64,000 nucleotides of DNA from Rutidosis leptorrhynchoides (lineage: Eukaryota > Streptophyta > Magnoliopsida > Asterales > Asteraceae), in NCBI RefSeq assembly GCF_046630445.1, contig NC_092336.1, positions 505,067,001-505,131,000 on the forward strand, written 5' to 3'. This document shows positions 21,620 to 33,093 of the stretch, piece after piece. Made by a program: the position numbers and the translations under genes. The notes under the pieces were generated by a model. It ran no database searches. It was given only the letters and a program-made list of their open reading frames with translations, and was not told where the DNA came from. Position 1 is the stretch's first letter. Each line of letters opens with the position of its first letter.

Positions 21620-23617
21620 TGATAATGCTAAAAACGAACATATATTTCATAGCATTATTCCTCAAGAAAGACAAGCTTTTAGTTGCAATTGTTCTATTTA
21701 CAAGTGATATTCGTTTAAATAATAAAAGGTGAAGACAAAAGACAGATTCGACGAATTGAAGACGCAAACGACCAAAAAGCTCAAAAGTACAAAAGACAAT
21801 CAAAGAGGTTCCAATTATTGATAAGAAACGTCTCGAAATTACAAGAGTACAAGATTCAAAACGCAAAGTACAAGATATTAAATTGTACGCAAGGACGTTC
21901 GAAAATCCGGAACCAGGACCAGAGTCAACTCTCAACGCTCGACGCAACGGACTAAAAATTACAAGTTAACTATGTATATAAATATAATATAATATATAAT
22001 TAATTATATAAATTATATATATATTATATTTATATAATAAACCGTCGGTAAACAAAGAGCCAAAATGGAGTGAGCTGTAATTACAAACTCCGCGACTCGC
22101 GGAGTTTGAAGAAGGAATGGGCCGCGAGTCGCGGAGCCCCAAAAACTGAAACTCCCTATAAAGCCCAACGAATTCTGATCATTTTTTCATCCAATATCCA
22201 TCAATCTCTCTATCTATATACGTAATATTTATATTTATAATTTATATTTTAATTTTAATTTTAATTTTAATTTTAATCCTAATAATAAGGGTATGTTAGC
22301 AAATGTTGTAAGGGTGTAAGTCAAAATTCTGTCCGTGTAACGCTACGCTATTTTTAATCATTGTAAGTTATGTTCAACCTTTTTAATTTAATGTCTCGTA
22401 GCTAAGTTATTATTATGCTTATTTAAATCTGAAGTAATCATGATGTTGGGCTAATTACTAAAATTGGGTAATTGGGCTTTGTACCATAATTGGGGTTTGG
22501 ATAAAAGAACGACACTTGTGGAAATTAGACTATGGGTTATTAATGGGTTTTATATTAACTAAACAATACCTTGTTAATTTAATATACAAACTTATAATTC
22601 GACGTATTTATATATAACCACATACGCTTGACTGGGTACGGTGGGAGGGATATCTATAAATACCAATAATTATTCATTTTACCGGATACGGAACTGGATT
22701 AATAGTTAATAGACTTGTTGAAACAGGGGTGAATTACATTCAAGGGTAATTGGTGTAATTGTTAGCAAAGTAGTAAAACCTTGGTTTACACGCAGTCGAT
22801 AACCTGGTGTATTCATTAAACAAAGTATTAAAACCTTGTTACAATTCGAATCCCCAATTAGTTGGAATATTTGACTTCGGGAATAAGAATAATTTGACGA
22901 AGGCTTTCGCTCTTTATATTTATGACTGATGGACTATTATGGACAAAATCCGTATGGACATATTAAATAATCCAGGACAAAGGACAATTAACCCATGGGC
23001 ATAAAACTAAAATCAACACGTCAAACATCGTGATTACGGAAGTTTAAATAAGCATAATTCTTTTATTTCATATTTAATTTCCTTTATTTTATATTTAATT
23101 GCACTTCTAATTATCGCATTTTTATTGTTATTGTATTTAATTGCACTTTTAATTATCGTACTTTTTAATTATCGCAAGTTTATTTTATCGCACTTTTATT
23201 ATTCGCAATTTCATTATCGTTATTTACTTTACGCTTTAAATTAAGTCTTGTATTTATTTATTATTTTACATTTGGTTTTAACTGCGACTAAAGTTTTAAA
23301 ATCGACAAACCGGTCATTAAACGGTAAAAACCCCCCTTTATAACAATAATATTACTTATATATATATATTTGTATTTTTATAAAAATAAACTAATATAGC
23401 GTTAAGCTTTGTTTAAAGATTTTCCCTGTGGAACGAACCGGACTTACTAAAAACTACACTACTGTACGATTAGGTACACTGCCTATAAGTGTTGTAGCAA
23501 GGTTTAAGTATATCCATTCTCTAAATAAATAAATATCTTGTGTAAAATTGTATCGTATTTAATAGTATTTTCTGCTAAAAATTAATAGTATTTTATACCC
23601 CTTAGGTTTAACTATCA
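21620..23617 (+). repeat. R5 5' LTR
   Basis: 1998 bp, TG...CA. It holds AT-rich sequence, the palindrome pair and TATA box at 22084-22163, a T/A-rich leader with TTTAA tandem units (about 22246-22275), and GC-poor U5. The 3' LTR has fewer TTTAA units and one CpG-to-TpG change in the first palindrome. Confidence 0.93.
22084..22163 (+). promoter_or_regulatory. R5 promoter: TATA box with paired palindromes
   Basis: Palindrome 1 at 22084-22108 has 12-bp arms around one base; its core is CTCCGCGACTCGCGGAG. Palindrome 2 at 22122-22134 is CCGCGAGTCGCGG, the reverse complement of the core of palindrome 1. TATAAAG follows at 22157-22163, 22 bp downstream. Confidence 0.75.
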
Positions 23618-23625
23618 AGTATTTT

Positions 23626-23643
23626 TGGCACCGCTGCCGGAGA
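23626..23643 (+). other. R5 primer-binding site
   Basis: TGGCACCGCTGCCGGAGA begins 8 bases after the LTR end. It resembles the TGGCGCCGTTGCCGGGGA site of Athila-type elements (Asp-tRNA type), with a few changes. Confidence 0.75.
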
Positions 23644-25122
23644 TTTTCTTAAAAGCCGGAAGCGCAACGCTAATATAAAAAAAAAGATTTTTATTTTTAG
23701 TTTACTTTTATAAAAATACGTTTTTGTAAAAAAATACGTTTTTAATTATTCGAAAATATAAAAAGAAAACAAAAATATAAATATTTTTAAGAGTTTGTTA
23801 AATATTTAAGTTTTATAAAGTTTCTATATTTTTATTTTATAAAAATATAAGTTTTATTTAAATATTTTGTGTTTATTTAGAACATAAAAAAAACCAAAAA
23901 AAAAAATTAATATATATATAAATCTATTTTTAAGATATTTTTAAAATTATAAAGTAGTTCTATTTTTATTTTAGTTTTTAAATATAAGTTTTTATTATAT
24001 AAATATTTTGATTTAAACAGAAAATATAAAACAGAATATAAAAAAAAAAAAAAAAAAACGCGTCGAATTTTAAACAACCTGTCATTTGAATTTTGAAACC
24101 CCGCGACTCGCGGAGTTTGCTGCTTCGGGCACCGCAACTCGCGGAGCCGCCCTGACAGGCCAGACCAAAACCCTAATCTGCATTTAATACGGTGTAATTA
24201 ATTATTATTATTATTTAAACCCTAATTAGTTTATTATTAATATAATTTAGTTTTAATTAATTATAATTAGTTTTATTATATATAAAAATTAATAGTTTTA
24301 TAAAATAAATAATATAAAAATAATATTTTTATAAAAATTGTAATTTTTACAACTTTTTGTATATTTTTATATTTTGTCCCTTTTTAATTGTTTTAGCGTA
24401 ATATTTGTATTTTTCGCTAGTTTTTAGTTTTAAACTTAGTTTTTGCCATAGTTATTTTTTTTAGTTCTAGATTTTTAGGCTTTGCCGTAAAATCCCTTAA
24501 GTACTTTTTCTAGACTAAAATTTAGGTACTTTAGAATTTTGCGACGCCTTTTTAAGTTTTAGTTTCTTTTTAAGTTATTGTCATTTGGGATATAGTTTTT
24601 CTTGTAAGCTTTAATATTTTTAGACACCTTTTACCTATGTATCAATTATCATTCCAATTAGTAATCTCAATTTGCGATTATAATTTTAAGTTAGTGATAG
24701 TAATAAGGTTGGATTAGTCTAGTGTTTTTAAGTTCTATAAGTCACTCTTTTTCTTTCTTATTTTTATTTTTCGATCTTTTTCCGACACGCTCTTTTTCTT
24801 TCTTATTTCTCGTCATTCTAGTTTTTAGGACATAGATTTTTATTCTACTTCTTATCTAAATTTCTTAAAATTACGAAAATTTATTTTAAGTAGTTAAATT
24901 GATAGACATCAAAATTTCCTGGTTCGTAGTAATAGTTGGATTTGTACGTGGACCGGGTTATTGGAGCCAAACAGTCCTCAATTATATTGAGACCAAACGA
25001 ATCCTGCCCCTCTGTTGCATCTTTTGGCTATTCGAAACGTGGGCAAAATCAGAAAAGTCTATTGATTGGATAACTTATTATAATTTTTCTTTCCTTTTAA
25101 AAACTAATAGGATATTCAGTGA
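23644..25122 (+). other. R5 long untranslated leader
   Basis: About 1.5 kb, mostly A/T homopolymer-rich, with no supported ORF. A second palindrome pair of the promoter type lies at 24096-24146. Long leaders are usual in Athila-type elements. Confidence 0.7.
24096..24146. repeat. R5 leader palindrome pair
   Basis: AAACCCCGCGACTCGCGG begins a palindrome (24096-24118) with one mismatched pair. CCGCAACTCGCGGAG (from 24132) is a second, damaged one. Both are copies of the promoter palindromes at 22084-22134. Confidence 0.7.
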
Positions 25123-28041
25123 ATGCACCGAGCAAGATGTTCATCACCTTTTGTACGTTCACCACCTGTAACTAGATCAAGACATCTAACTAATATTGTC
25201 GCCGTTGATAATCCATTTTTTGAACCCGACCTCACAATTGAGAATCCGGAGAATATTCAGGGACGATTCGTAGATCCTGAACCACTAAACTTTCCTCCGG
25301 AACCACCAATCATTCAAACAGAGATTGTTGAGGAACGAACCATTAAATCAGAATCCTCTAGTGATTCGGATTCAACAAATTCAATTATGGAGAATCTGGA
25401 ACCTTTAAGTATGGAAGACCGAATGAGAGCTAAACGCACTGGCCAAGGTCACGCAATTACTCATCCAGACATTAATGCGCCAGATTATGAAATCAAAGAA
25501 CAAATTCTACACATGGTGACTAATCAATGCCAATTTAGTGGTGCGCCGAAGGAAGATCCAAATGAACATCTACGTACCTTTAATAGGATCTGCACACTAT
25601 TTAAAATCCGAGAAGTAGAGGATGAACAGATATATCTCATGTTATTTCCCTGGACTTTAAAGGGAGAAGCCAAAGATTGGTTGGAATCATTACCTGAAGG
25701 GGCGATTGATACATGGGACGTTTTAGTTGAAAAATTTCTTAAACAATTCTTTCCTGCATCTAAAGCCATAAGACTTCAAGGAGAAATTGTTACATTCACA
25801 CAGAAGCCAAATGAAACTCTATATGAGGCTTGGACAAGATTTGGAAAGTTATTGAGAGGATGTCCGCAACATGGTTTAGATACCTGTCAAATAGTACAAA
25901 TATTCTACCAAGGATGCGACATCACTACAAGAAAAGACATAGATATAGCAGCTGGTGGTTCCATTATGAAGAAAACCGAAACTGATGCTTACAAAATTAT
26001 TGATAACACTGCTTCCCACTCACATGAGTGGCACCAAGAAAAAGATATCGTTAGATCATCTAAAGCAGCTAGAGCCGATTCTAGCCATGACTTAGATTCC
26101 ATTTCCGCAAAGATAGATGCTGTCGAGAGACGAATGGAAAAGATGACTAAAGATATTCACTCAATACGAATTAGTTGTGAGCAGTGTGGAAGACCACATT
26201 TAACAAAAGATTGTCTCAGTATTGAATTAACAATGGAACAAAGAGAGAATATTTCATACATAAACCAAAGGCCTGGAAATAATTATCAGAATAATTATCA
26301 ACCGCCAAGACCGATTTACAATCAAAACCAGAATTATAACCGAAATATTCCATACAATAACCAACAAGGTCCTAGCAATCATCAAGTATCCAATAATACT
26401 TACAATCAGCAAAGACCTAATTTTCAAAACAAACCACCACAACCCGATGATAAAAAGCCGAATTTAGAAGATATGATGACGAAGCTAGTTGAAACTCAAA
26501 CGCAGTTTTTCACATCTCAAAAACAAACCAATGAACAAAATGCTCAAGCATTTAGAAATCAACAAGCTTCTATTCAAAACTTGGAACAAGAAGTAAGTAA
26601 CCTAGCAAGGTTAATAGGTGAAAGAAAACCGGGAAGTCTACCTAGTGATACAAATACTAACCCCCGGAATGAAACAGCTAAAGCTATTACCACAAGAAGT
26701 GGTACAACACTTAAACCACCTGAAATACCTGTAACTTCTGATGAAGCTATTCCTACTCCACAAGAACCACAACCTAATCAAGATAAGAAAAAAGAACCGG
26801 TAGTTGAAAAGGTTAATGAAGATAACACAATTAAGGATAAACCTTATGTTAAACCATACCAACCACCACTTCCTTACCCGAGTAAAATGAAGAAAGAGAA
26901 ACTTGAAGCCGAGCAATCCAAATTCTTGGATATGTTTAAACAGATAAATGTAAATCTTCCTTTCATTGATGTAATTTCAGGAATGCCTAGATATACTAAA
27001 TTCTTGAAAGATCTAATCTCGAATAGAAAGAAAATGGAAGAACTCTCGGCTGTTACTATGAACGCTAATTGTTCAGCAGTGCTGTTGAATAAGATACCAG
27101 AAAAATTATCTGATCCAGGAAGTTTCACAATTCCATGTTTTCTGGGTAGTCTTAGTTCAATAGAAGCATTGGCAGACTTAGGTGCTAGTATAAATCTAAT
27201 GCCATATTCACTATACGCTAAACTAGACCTTGGAGAATTGAAACCAACCAGAATAAGCATACAACTAGCCGATAGATCAATAAAATATCCTAGAGGGATA
27301 ATGGAGAACATGCTAGTTAAAGTTGGTACTTTAGTATTTCCAGTAGATTTTGTTGTTCTGGACATGGAAGAAGATTCTCAAGTTCCTCTCATATTAGGAA
27401 GACCATTCTTAAACACGGCTAAAGCAATGATAGACGTGTTCGGTAAGAAATTGACCCTAAGTATAGAGGATGAGAGTGTTACCTTTTCAGTTGATAGAGC
27501 AATGCAACAACCACAATCTGCAGATGATACATGTTATTATATTCAACCTATAGATGCACATGCAGAATTATTAGAAGAATTTCCAGAATTACAAGGAACG
27601 GGAGAATGTTCTTTAGGAGAAGGAACAGAACAAATTGATGAAGCTGAAATGTTAGCTACACTTATAGCTAATGGATATGAACCAACAACAGAAGAAATTC
27701 AAATGCTAAAAGAAGAAGACAGATATCGATATAAATCATCGATAGAAGAACCACCGAAATTAGAGTTAAAGCCACTTCCAAACCATTTGGAATACGCTTA
27801 TTTACATGGTGAATCTGAATTACCTGTAATAATATCGTCTTCTCTTACTGAAAATGAGAAATCACAACTCATTTCTGTGTTGAAAGCTCATAAACCAGCC
27901 ATTGCATGGAAGATTCATGATAATAAAGGAATAAGTCCTTCGTATTGCACACATAAAATCCTTATGGAAGTAGGTCATAAAACGTATGTGCAACGCCAAC
28001 GAAGACTAAATCCTAATATGCAAGATGTAGTTAAAAAATAA
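25123..28041 (+). CDS. R5 Gag-protease and RT N-terminus
   Basis: A 972-codon open frame. The retrotransposon gag (capsid) region is at roughly residues 130-300 (LKGEAKDWLESLPEG, FLKQFFPASKA). A CCHC-type knuckle, CEQCGRPHLTKDC, is at 352-364, followed by an Asn/Gln/Tyr-rich linker and a charged region. The aspartic protease has ADLGASINLMP, with the catalytic Asp at 685, and later LILGRPFLNTAKAMIDV. The last 80 residues are the start of the reverse transcriptase domain. The frame stops at 28039-28041 (TAA), where relatives read straight on into RT, so this is a nonsense mutation and not a natural end. The ATG at 25123 is the first in frame; I cannot exclude a start further in. The proteins would form the virus-like particle and mature the polyprotein. 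Confidence 0.9.
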   Translation: MHRARCSSPFVRSPPVTRSRHLTNIVAVDNPFFEPDLTIENPENIQGRFVDPEPLNFPPEPPIIQTEIVEERTIKSESSSDSDSTNSIMENLEPLSMEDRMRAKRTGQGHAITHPDINAPDYEIKEQILHMVTNQCQFSGAPKEDPNEHLRTFNRICTLFKIREVEDEQIYLMLFPWTLKGEAKDWLESLPEGAIDTWDVLVEKFLKQFFPASKAIRLQGEIVTFTQKPNETLYEAWTRFGKLLRGCPQHGLDTCQIVQIFYQGCDITTRKDIDIAAGGSIMKKTETDAYKIIDNTASHSHEWHQEKDIVRSSKAARADSSHDLDSISAKIDAVERRMEKMTKDIHSIRISCEQCGRPHLTKDCLSIELTMEQRENISYINQRPGNNYQNNYQPPRPIYNQNQNYNRNIPYNNQQGPSNHQVSNNTYNQQRPNFQNKPPQPDDKKPNLEDMMTKLVETQTQFFTSQKQTNEQNAQAFRNQQASIQNLEQEVSNLARLIGERKPGSLPSDTNTNPRNETAKAITTRSGTTLKPPEIPVTSDEAIPTPQEPQPNQDKKKEPVVEKVNEDNTIKDKPYVKPYQPPLPYPSKMKKEKLEAEQSKFLDMFKQINVNLPFIDVISGMPRYTKFLKDLISNRKKMEELSAVTMNANCSAVLLNKIPEKLSDPGSFTIPCFLGSLSSIEALADLGASINLMPYSLYAKLDLGELKPTRISIQLADRSIKYPRGIMENMLVKVGTLVFPVDFVVLDMEEDSQVPLILGRPFLNTAKAMIDVFGKKLTLSIEDESVTFSVDRAMQQPQSADDTCYYIQPIDAHAELLEEFPELQGTGECSLGEGTEQIDEAEMLATLIANGYEPTTEEIQMLKEEDRYRYKSSIEEPPKLELKPLPNHLEYAYLHGESELPVIISSSLTENEKSQLISVLKAHKPAIAWKIHDNKGISPSYCTHKILMEVGHKTYVQRQRRLNPNMQDVVKK

Positions 28042-29126
28042 ATTATTAAACTGCTAGACGCAGGTCTAATTTATCCAATTTCTGATAGTCCATGGGTAAG
28101 CCCAGTTCAATGCGTGCCTAAGAAGGGTGGCATGACTGTCATTACAAATGAGAAAAATGAGCTTATTCCTACTAGGACTGTAACAGGATGGCGTGTATGT
28201 ATTGATTATAGAAAATTAAATGACGCCACCAGAAAAGATCACTTTCCCTTACCTTTCATTGATCAAATGTTGGAAAGATTAGCCGGAAATAGTTACTATT
28301 GTTTTCTAGATGGATTTTCCGGATATTTTCAAATTCCAATAGCACCCGAAGATCAAGAGAAAACCACATTTACGTGCCCTTATGGTACTTTTGCTTACAA
28401 ACGCATGCCATTTGGACTTTGCAACGCCCCTGCAACCTTTCAAAGGTGTATGATGGCGATTTTTCATGACATGATAGAAGAATGCATGGAAGTTTTCATG
28501 GATGACTTTTCAGTCTTCGGTGATACATTTGAAACATGTCTAGCTAATCTTGAACGAATGCTTATTAGATGCGAACAATCAAATCTAGTACTTAATTGGG
28601 AGAAATGCCATTTCATGGTTAAAGAGGGCATCGTTCTTGGACATAAAATTTCAAAAGAAGGAATTGAAGTGGATAGAGCTAAAGTAGATGTAATTGCTAA
28701 ACTTCCACATCTCACCAATGTTAGAGGAGTTAGGAGTTTTCTAGGGCATGCCGGTTTTTACCGACGTTTCATAAAAGATTTTTCTAAAATTGCCACTCCT
28801 ATGAATAAACTCCTAGAAAAGGATGCTCCATTCATTTTTTCAGATGAGTGTATCAAATCTTTTAATATTATTAAAGAGAAACTCACTAATGCGCCGATCA
28901 TGATAACACCAAATTGGAATCTACCATATGAACTAATGTGCGATGCAAGTGATTTTGCAATGGGAGCCGTTTTAGGACAAAGGATTGAAAAACGATTTCA
29001 ACCTATATATTATGCTAGTAAGATGTTACAAGGGCACAAACGAACTATACAACTACTGAAAAAGAACTCCTTGCTATTATCTTTGCTTTTGACAAATTTC
29101 GATCATATCTCGTTCTAGCAAAAACG
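28042..29126 (+). pseudogene. R5 reverse transcriptase and RNase H start
   Basis: After the TAA the same frame continues IIKLLDAGLIYPISDSPWVS, CVPKKGG, GWRVCIDYRKLND, FPLPFIDQMLERL, FLDGFSGYFQIP, KRMPFGLCNAPATFQ and FMDDFSVFG, with the catalytic Asp pair at 28501-28506. LGHKIS and FLGHAGFYRRFIKDFS follow. RNase H begins with LMCDASDFAMGAVLGQR and IYYASKML. A one-base-type frameshift near 29040-29060 throws the frame into junk that ends at 29118. The correct reading ([19 protein letters not shown]) continues in the frame of the next feature. All RT motifs seen are normal, so the lesions are the stop and the frameshift. Confidence 0.9.
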
Positions 29127-30062
29127 GTGGTCTATACCGACCATTCTGCTCTTAGATACCTATTTTCAAAACAAGATGCTAAACCAAGATTAATCCGTTG
29201 GATCTTACTCTTACAAGAGTTTGATATTGAAATCCGAGATAAAAGAGGAGCAGAAAATCTCGCCGCTGATCATCTTTCTCGTCTTGAAAATCCTGAATTA
29301 GAAGTTTTAAATGAATCGGCCATACAAGACAACTTTTCTGATGAATATCTATTGAAGATAGATTATAATGAAATTCTATGGTTTGCAGACTATGCAAACT
29401 ACTTAGTTTGTGGATTCCTTGAAAAAGGATTATCATACCAAAAACGAAAGAAATTCTTCAGTGATATAAAACACTATTTTTGGAAAGATCCACATCTGTT
29501 TAAAAGTTGTCCAGATGGAATAATACGCCGATGTGTATTTGGAGATGAAGCTAGTAAAATTTTAAACCATTGTCACACAGGACCAACAGGAGGGCATTAT
29601 GGGCCTCAACTAACAGCAAGAAAAGTTTATGATGCTGGATTCTATTGGCCTACAATTTACAAAGACGCACACCTTCTTTGCAAATCCTGTGATGCTTGTC
29701 AAAGGGCCGGAAAAATAAGTCAACGTGATGAAATGCCACAAAATGTCATCCAAGTATGTGAAGTATTTGACATTTGGGGTATTGACTTTATCGGTCCATT
29801 TCCAAAATCTCATAATAATCTATATATACTCGTAGCCATTGATTATGTATCTAAATGGGCGGAAGCACAAGCTCTCCCAACTAACGATGCACGAGTTGTA
29901 GTCAACTTTTTAAAACGTCTTTTTGCAAGGTTTGGAACACCGAAAGCTTTAATAAGTGATCGGGGTACTCATTTCTGTAATAATCAACTTGAGAAAGTTC
30001 TTAAAAGATATGGAGTAACTCATAAAATCTCCACTGCATATCATCCACAAACAAGTGGATAA
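29127..30062 (+). pseudogene. R5 RNase H end and integrase core
   Basis: [11 protein letters not shown] and [14 protein letters not shown] close RNase H. The integrase zinc finger has the HHCC pattern ([12 protein letters not shown] ... [12 protein letters not shown]). The core shows [11 protein letters not shown] (first Asp), [11 protein letters not shown] (second Asp) and [16 protein letters not shown] at 30060-30062 replaces a Gln-type codon (C to T) just before VEN, which holds the catalytic Glu at 30066-30068. Only the stop separates this frame from the next feature. Confidence 0.9.
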
Positions 30063-30668
30063 GTTGAAAATACCAACCGAGCTTTAAAACGTATTCTAGA
30101 GAAAACCGTAGGATCAAATCCGAAGGAATGGTCCATTAAATTGGAGGATGCACTCTGGGCTTTTAGAACAGCCTACAAAACTTCAATTGGAACCACACCT
30201 TTTAGACTTGTTTATGGAAAAGCATGTCATCTTCCAGTAGAAATTGAACACAAAGCATTTTGGGCTTTGAAGACATGTAATCTTGATTTACATGAAGCCG
30301 GACGTCTACGATTAAGTCAACTAAACGAATTAGAAGAATTAAGACATGAAGCATACGAAAATTCGTTAATCTATAAAGAAAGAACGAAGAAATGGCATGA
30401 TAAAAGAATCAGAAGTTCAAAAGAATTTAAAGAAGGAGACAGAGTTCTTCTTTTCAATTCACGATTCAAGCTATTTCCTGAAAAATTGAAATCAAGATGG
30501 TCTGGACCATTCATAGTCAAAAGAGTTTTCCCATACGGAACGATAGAATTAATAAATTCAAATGGGATTGAATTTAAAGTTAATGATCACAGAGTTAAAC
30601 ATTACATACATGGTCTGATGGAAGAAGACAATGAAGTTAATCACAATTTTGATACCACAGCTAACTAA
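30063..30668 (+). pseudogene. R5 integrase C-terminal part
   Basis: Same frame as the integrase core after the TAA. It reads [55 protein letters not shown], and then a C-terminal DNA-binding region with [32 protein letters not shown] and [10 protein letters not shown], the GPF/GPY module. No chromodomain. It ends at 30668. Confidence 0.88.
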
Positions 30669-30812
30669 GTATAGGGGGTTTATGTATTTCTGTTAGAGTT
30701 AGATTGTCTGTTTTCGTGTAGTTCTCGAAAATGGAACCCGAACGGTCTTTCCCTAGCAGACCCTAAAGAACTAGTCTTCTCCCCCCATTCTGAATTTTTA
30801 TTTTTTTAGGAA

Positions 30813-31229
30813 ATGAAGACTGCATGTGAACTAAACCATGGTCTAATGCTACACGCTTTGATCACTAAACGTAATAATGACACACTTCCGAGTGAAATAG
30901 TATCAGTAATCAGAGAAAGATTGGACGGAGTTAGAAAAGAATCCAGATGCGAAGATAATAAGTTACAATTTGGTAAAGGAAAATCAAAATCCGCAGCGAA
31001 AAGAAGAGCACGACACCTAGAAAGATGTCACAAATGCGGAAAATGGTCACATGGAGGTAAATGTTCAAATAATCAAACCTATTCAAACACCGAATTTGTT
31101 ACTTTATGCAGAGACGGACCGTTCATATGTTTAGAAGAAAAAACACTGAATGCTCGAGGTTACGCCTATGTACCCATGGAAAACCAATTAAACAGACTAT
31201 CTTATGAATGGGATAGATCATATAACTAA
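30813..31229 (+). CDS. R5 small ORF with a Cys/His cluster
   Basis: 138 codons, basic in the middle (KGKSKSAAKRRARHLERCHK) with CHKCGKWSHGGKC, a C-x2-C-x4-H-x3-C arrangement close to a zinc knuckle. It lies 144 bp after pol. A pyrimidine run ending in AG sits just before the ATG (30790-30810), which could be a splice acceptor. I do not recognise the protein; nucleic-acid binding is a guess from the basic and Cys/His content. No stop or frameshift is seen. Confidence 0.55.
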   Translation: MKTACELNHGLMLHALITKRNNDTLPSEIVSVIRERLDGVRKESRCEDNKLQFGKGKSKSAAKRRARHLERCHKCGKWSHGGKCSNNQTYSNTEFVTLCRDGPFICLEEKTLNARGYAYVPMENQLNRLSYEWDRSYN

Positions 31230-31245
31230 GAAATCTATTTCACAG

Positions 31246-33093
31246 GTATGTTTGTACAGTTTTTATTTTTTTTATTTTTATTTTTAACCTTTTGATAATA
31301 AACGCTAATTTGTTCGCTATAAAGTATTAAATTGGTATTGAATAAAATTAGGTTTGGCGACCGAAATTATTGATATCATTCAAAAATTTATTACATCACT
31401 GCGAAATTTAACGTTTATTCTTAAGGTATAAATATCTTTAATCAATCAACCCAAAATATTTCAAAAATTTGTCATGAGTTAAATTAGGTCTTGGAACCGA
31501 AATTACTTTACCGAAAAGAGGGGCGCATATTTTTGATAATATTTGATTGATTAAAGTGGGATAAAAAGCCAAAAAGATTTTTAATTTTATTTTTACCATG
31601 TTTTTAAAATTAATATATAAATCTTAAATTAATATTGTAAACTTTGTAAAATCAATATATTTAAAATTATAAATATTTGAAAAATTAATATAAGTTTGGT
31701 GTGAATTTATAATATGAATTTTTAAATTAAGTTTGGTGTGAATTTTTAATTTTTAAAATATGAATTTTTAATTTTATGCATTTCAAATTTTAAGTTGGGT
31801 GTGAATTTTTAATATTAATTTTGAATTTTATATTTAAGTTGTGTGAATTTAAAAACAAAAATTTACTTTATCTCATTAAGTTAAAAATATGATTTTTAAA
31901 ATTCGTCGTAAGTTGAAGAATAGGTCGTTGAACCGAAATTGCTTTACCCGAGGGAGGGACGAGAACTTTTATTATCATTATTTTTAATCTTATTGAATTA
32001 AAGTATGCCAAAAACATTAAAAAACTAAAAAAAAAATCTAAGCTTTTAAAACAATCGCTTGAAAAAGATAAATTTTAAAATTTTGTCGAAGGACGGACTA
32101 GGACATCGATCGGAAACAACCTCGTCCTAAAACAAAGGAAAACAAAATTTTAAATTTATTTTATATTTGTTTTACAAGTTAAGGTTTGTTTAAAAAAAAT
32201 AAAAAATACAAACTCCGCGACTCACGGAGTTTGAAAGGGAAAAAACCGCGACTCGCGGAGTTCCAAAAATACCGAAAAAAAATAAAAGGGGCAGAACTGA
32301 TCAGTCCACAACCCACACCCACGAAAACACTGCGATAAAACCCGCAAAAACCCGAAAAAACACCCCCAAATTCACAATTTTTGACCGTTAATCATCAAAT
32401 CTTTTACTAAAATCATGTTGACAAGGATGCTATCAAGGAATTACTCAAGAAAAACGATAAATTTCTACACCTAAACACCATTTAATCCGAAAATTAGTGT
32501 TCTTGAGCAATTTTTTCCCCAATTTGATTTTAATGCTTTTTAGTGTAATTATGCTTAAATTGTTTATGTATTATGCTTGTATAACCTAGATTGATGCTAT
32601 TTAACATGATTAGAAGCCTTAAACTTCAAATTTTGAGTAATCTAGGGTTTGTGTTCTTGAGCAAATTTGGGGCTTTTGGATATAAACCGGTTATGGCCGA
32701 TTTTTGTCATGAATTGTTGCTAAATTAAGTAGTGTAACATGTTTAGGTAGTTAAATGATCTAAACTTTGAGCCTAAACATGATTTTGAGAATTAAAGTGG
32801 ACTTTTTCAAGTCTAAAAATTCATGAACTTGATTTTTAAGAGATAATGCCATTTGAAACTTGTTTAATTGCTAGTGATGATTATTTTGACATGTTATTTG
32901 AGTTGAATGCTTATGAACTTGGCGAACATTTTCGTATATGCTTATTTGAAAAAGTGTAGATTTGATGAAAATATGAAAATGAGCTTAAGTTTGATATAAA
33001 TTGATCATGTCATTGTAATTATTTTGATTGATGATTTTGCTGACACTAATGCATATTTGGATGCACAAAAATTGTGTTTGATGTGTTTTGCAG
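31246..33093 (+). other. Predicted intron in the R5 3' region
   Basis: The donor CAG/GTATGT (31243-31251) is a perfect plant 5' splice site. The acceptor TGTGTTTTGCAG (ends 33093) follows T-rich sequence. Joining them places an ATG at 31204 in frame with the otherwise ATG-poor N-terminus of the 3' ORF. The 1.85 kb between is non-coding, U-rich in its last 500 bp, and contains repeated motifs (31350-32000) and a palindrome pair (32210-32262). A prediction only. Confidence 0.5.
32210..32262. repeat. R5 3' palindrome pair
   Basis: AAACTCCGCGACTCACGGAG (from 32210) and CCGCGACTCGCGG (32246-32258) are copies of the promoter palindromes. The first has one arm position changed by a CpG loss. Confidence 0.75.

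Noticed and set aside
21579..21947. Open frame of about 120 codons on the minus strand, also at 36503-36847
   Set aside because: Lies inside both R5 LTRs, antisense, with no motif; the duplication is due to LTR identity, not gene conservation.
24899..25171. 90-codon frame just before R5 gag
   Set aside because: Overlaps the gag start in another frame, no motif; most likely leader.
26874..27365. 163-codon minus-strand frame in R5
   Set aside because: Shadow of the protease-coding region.
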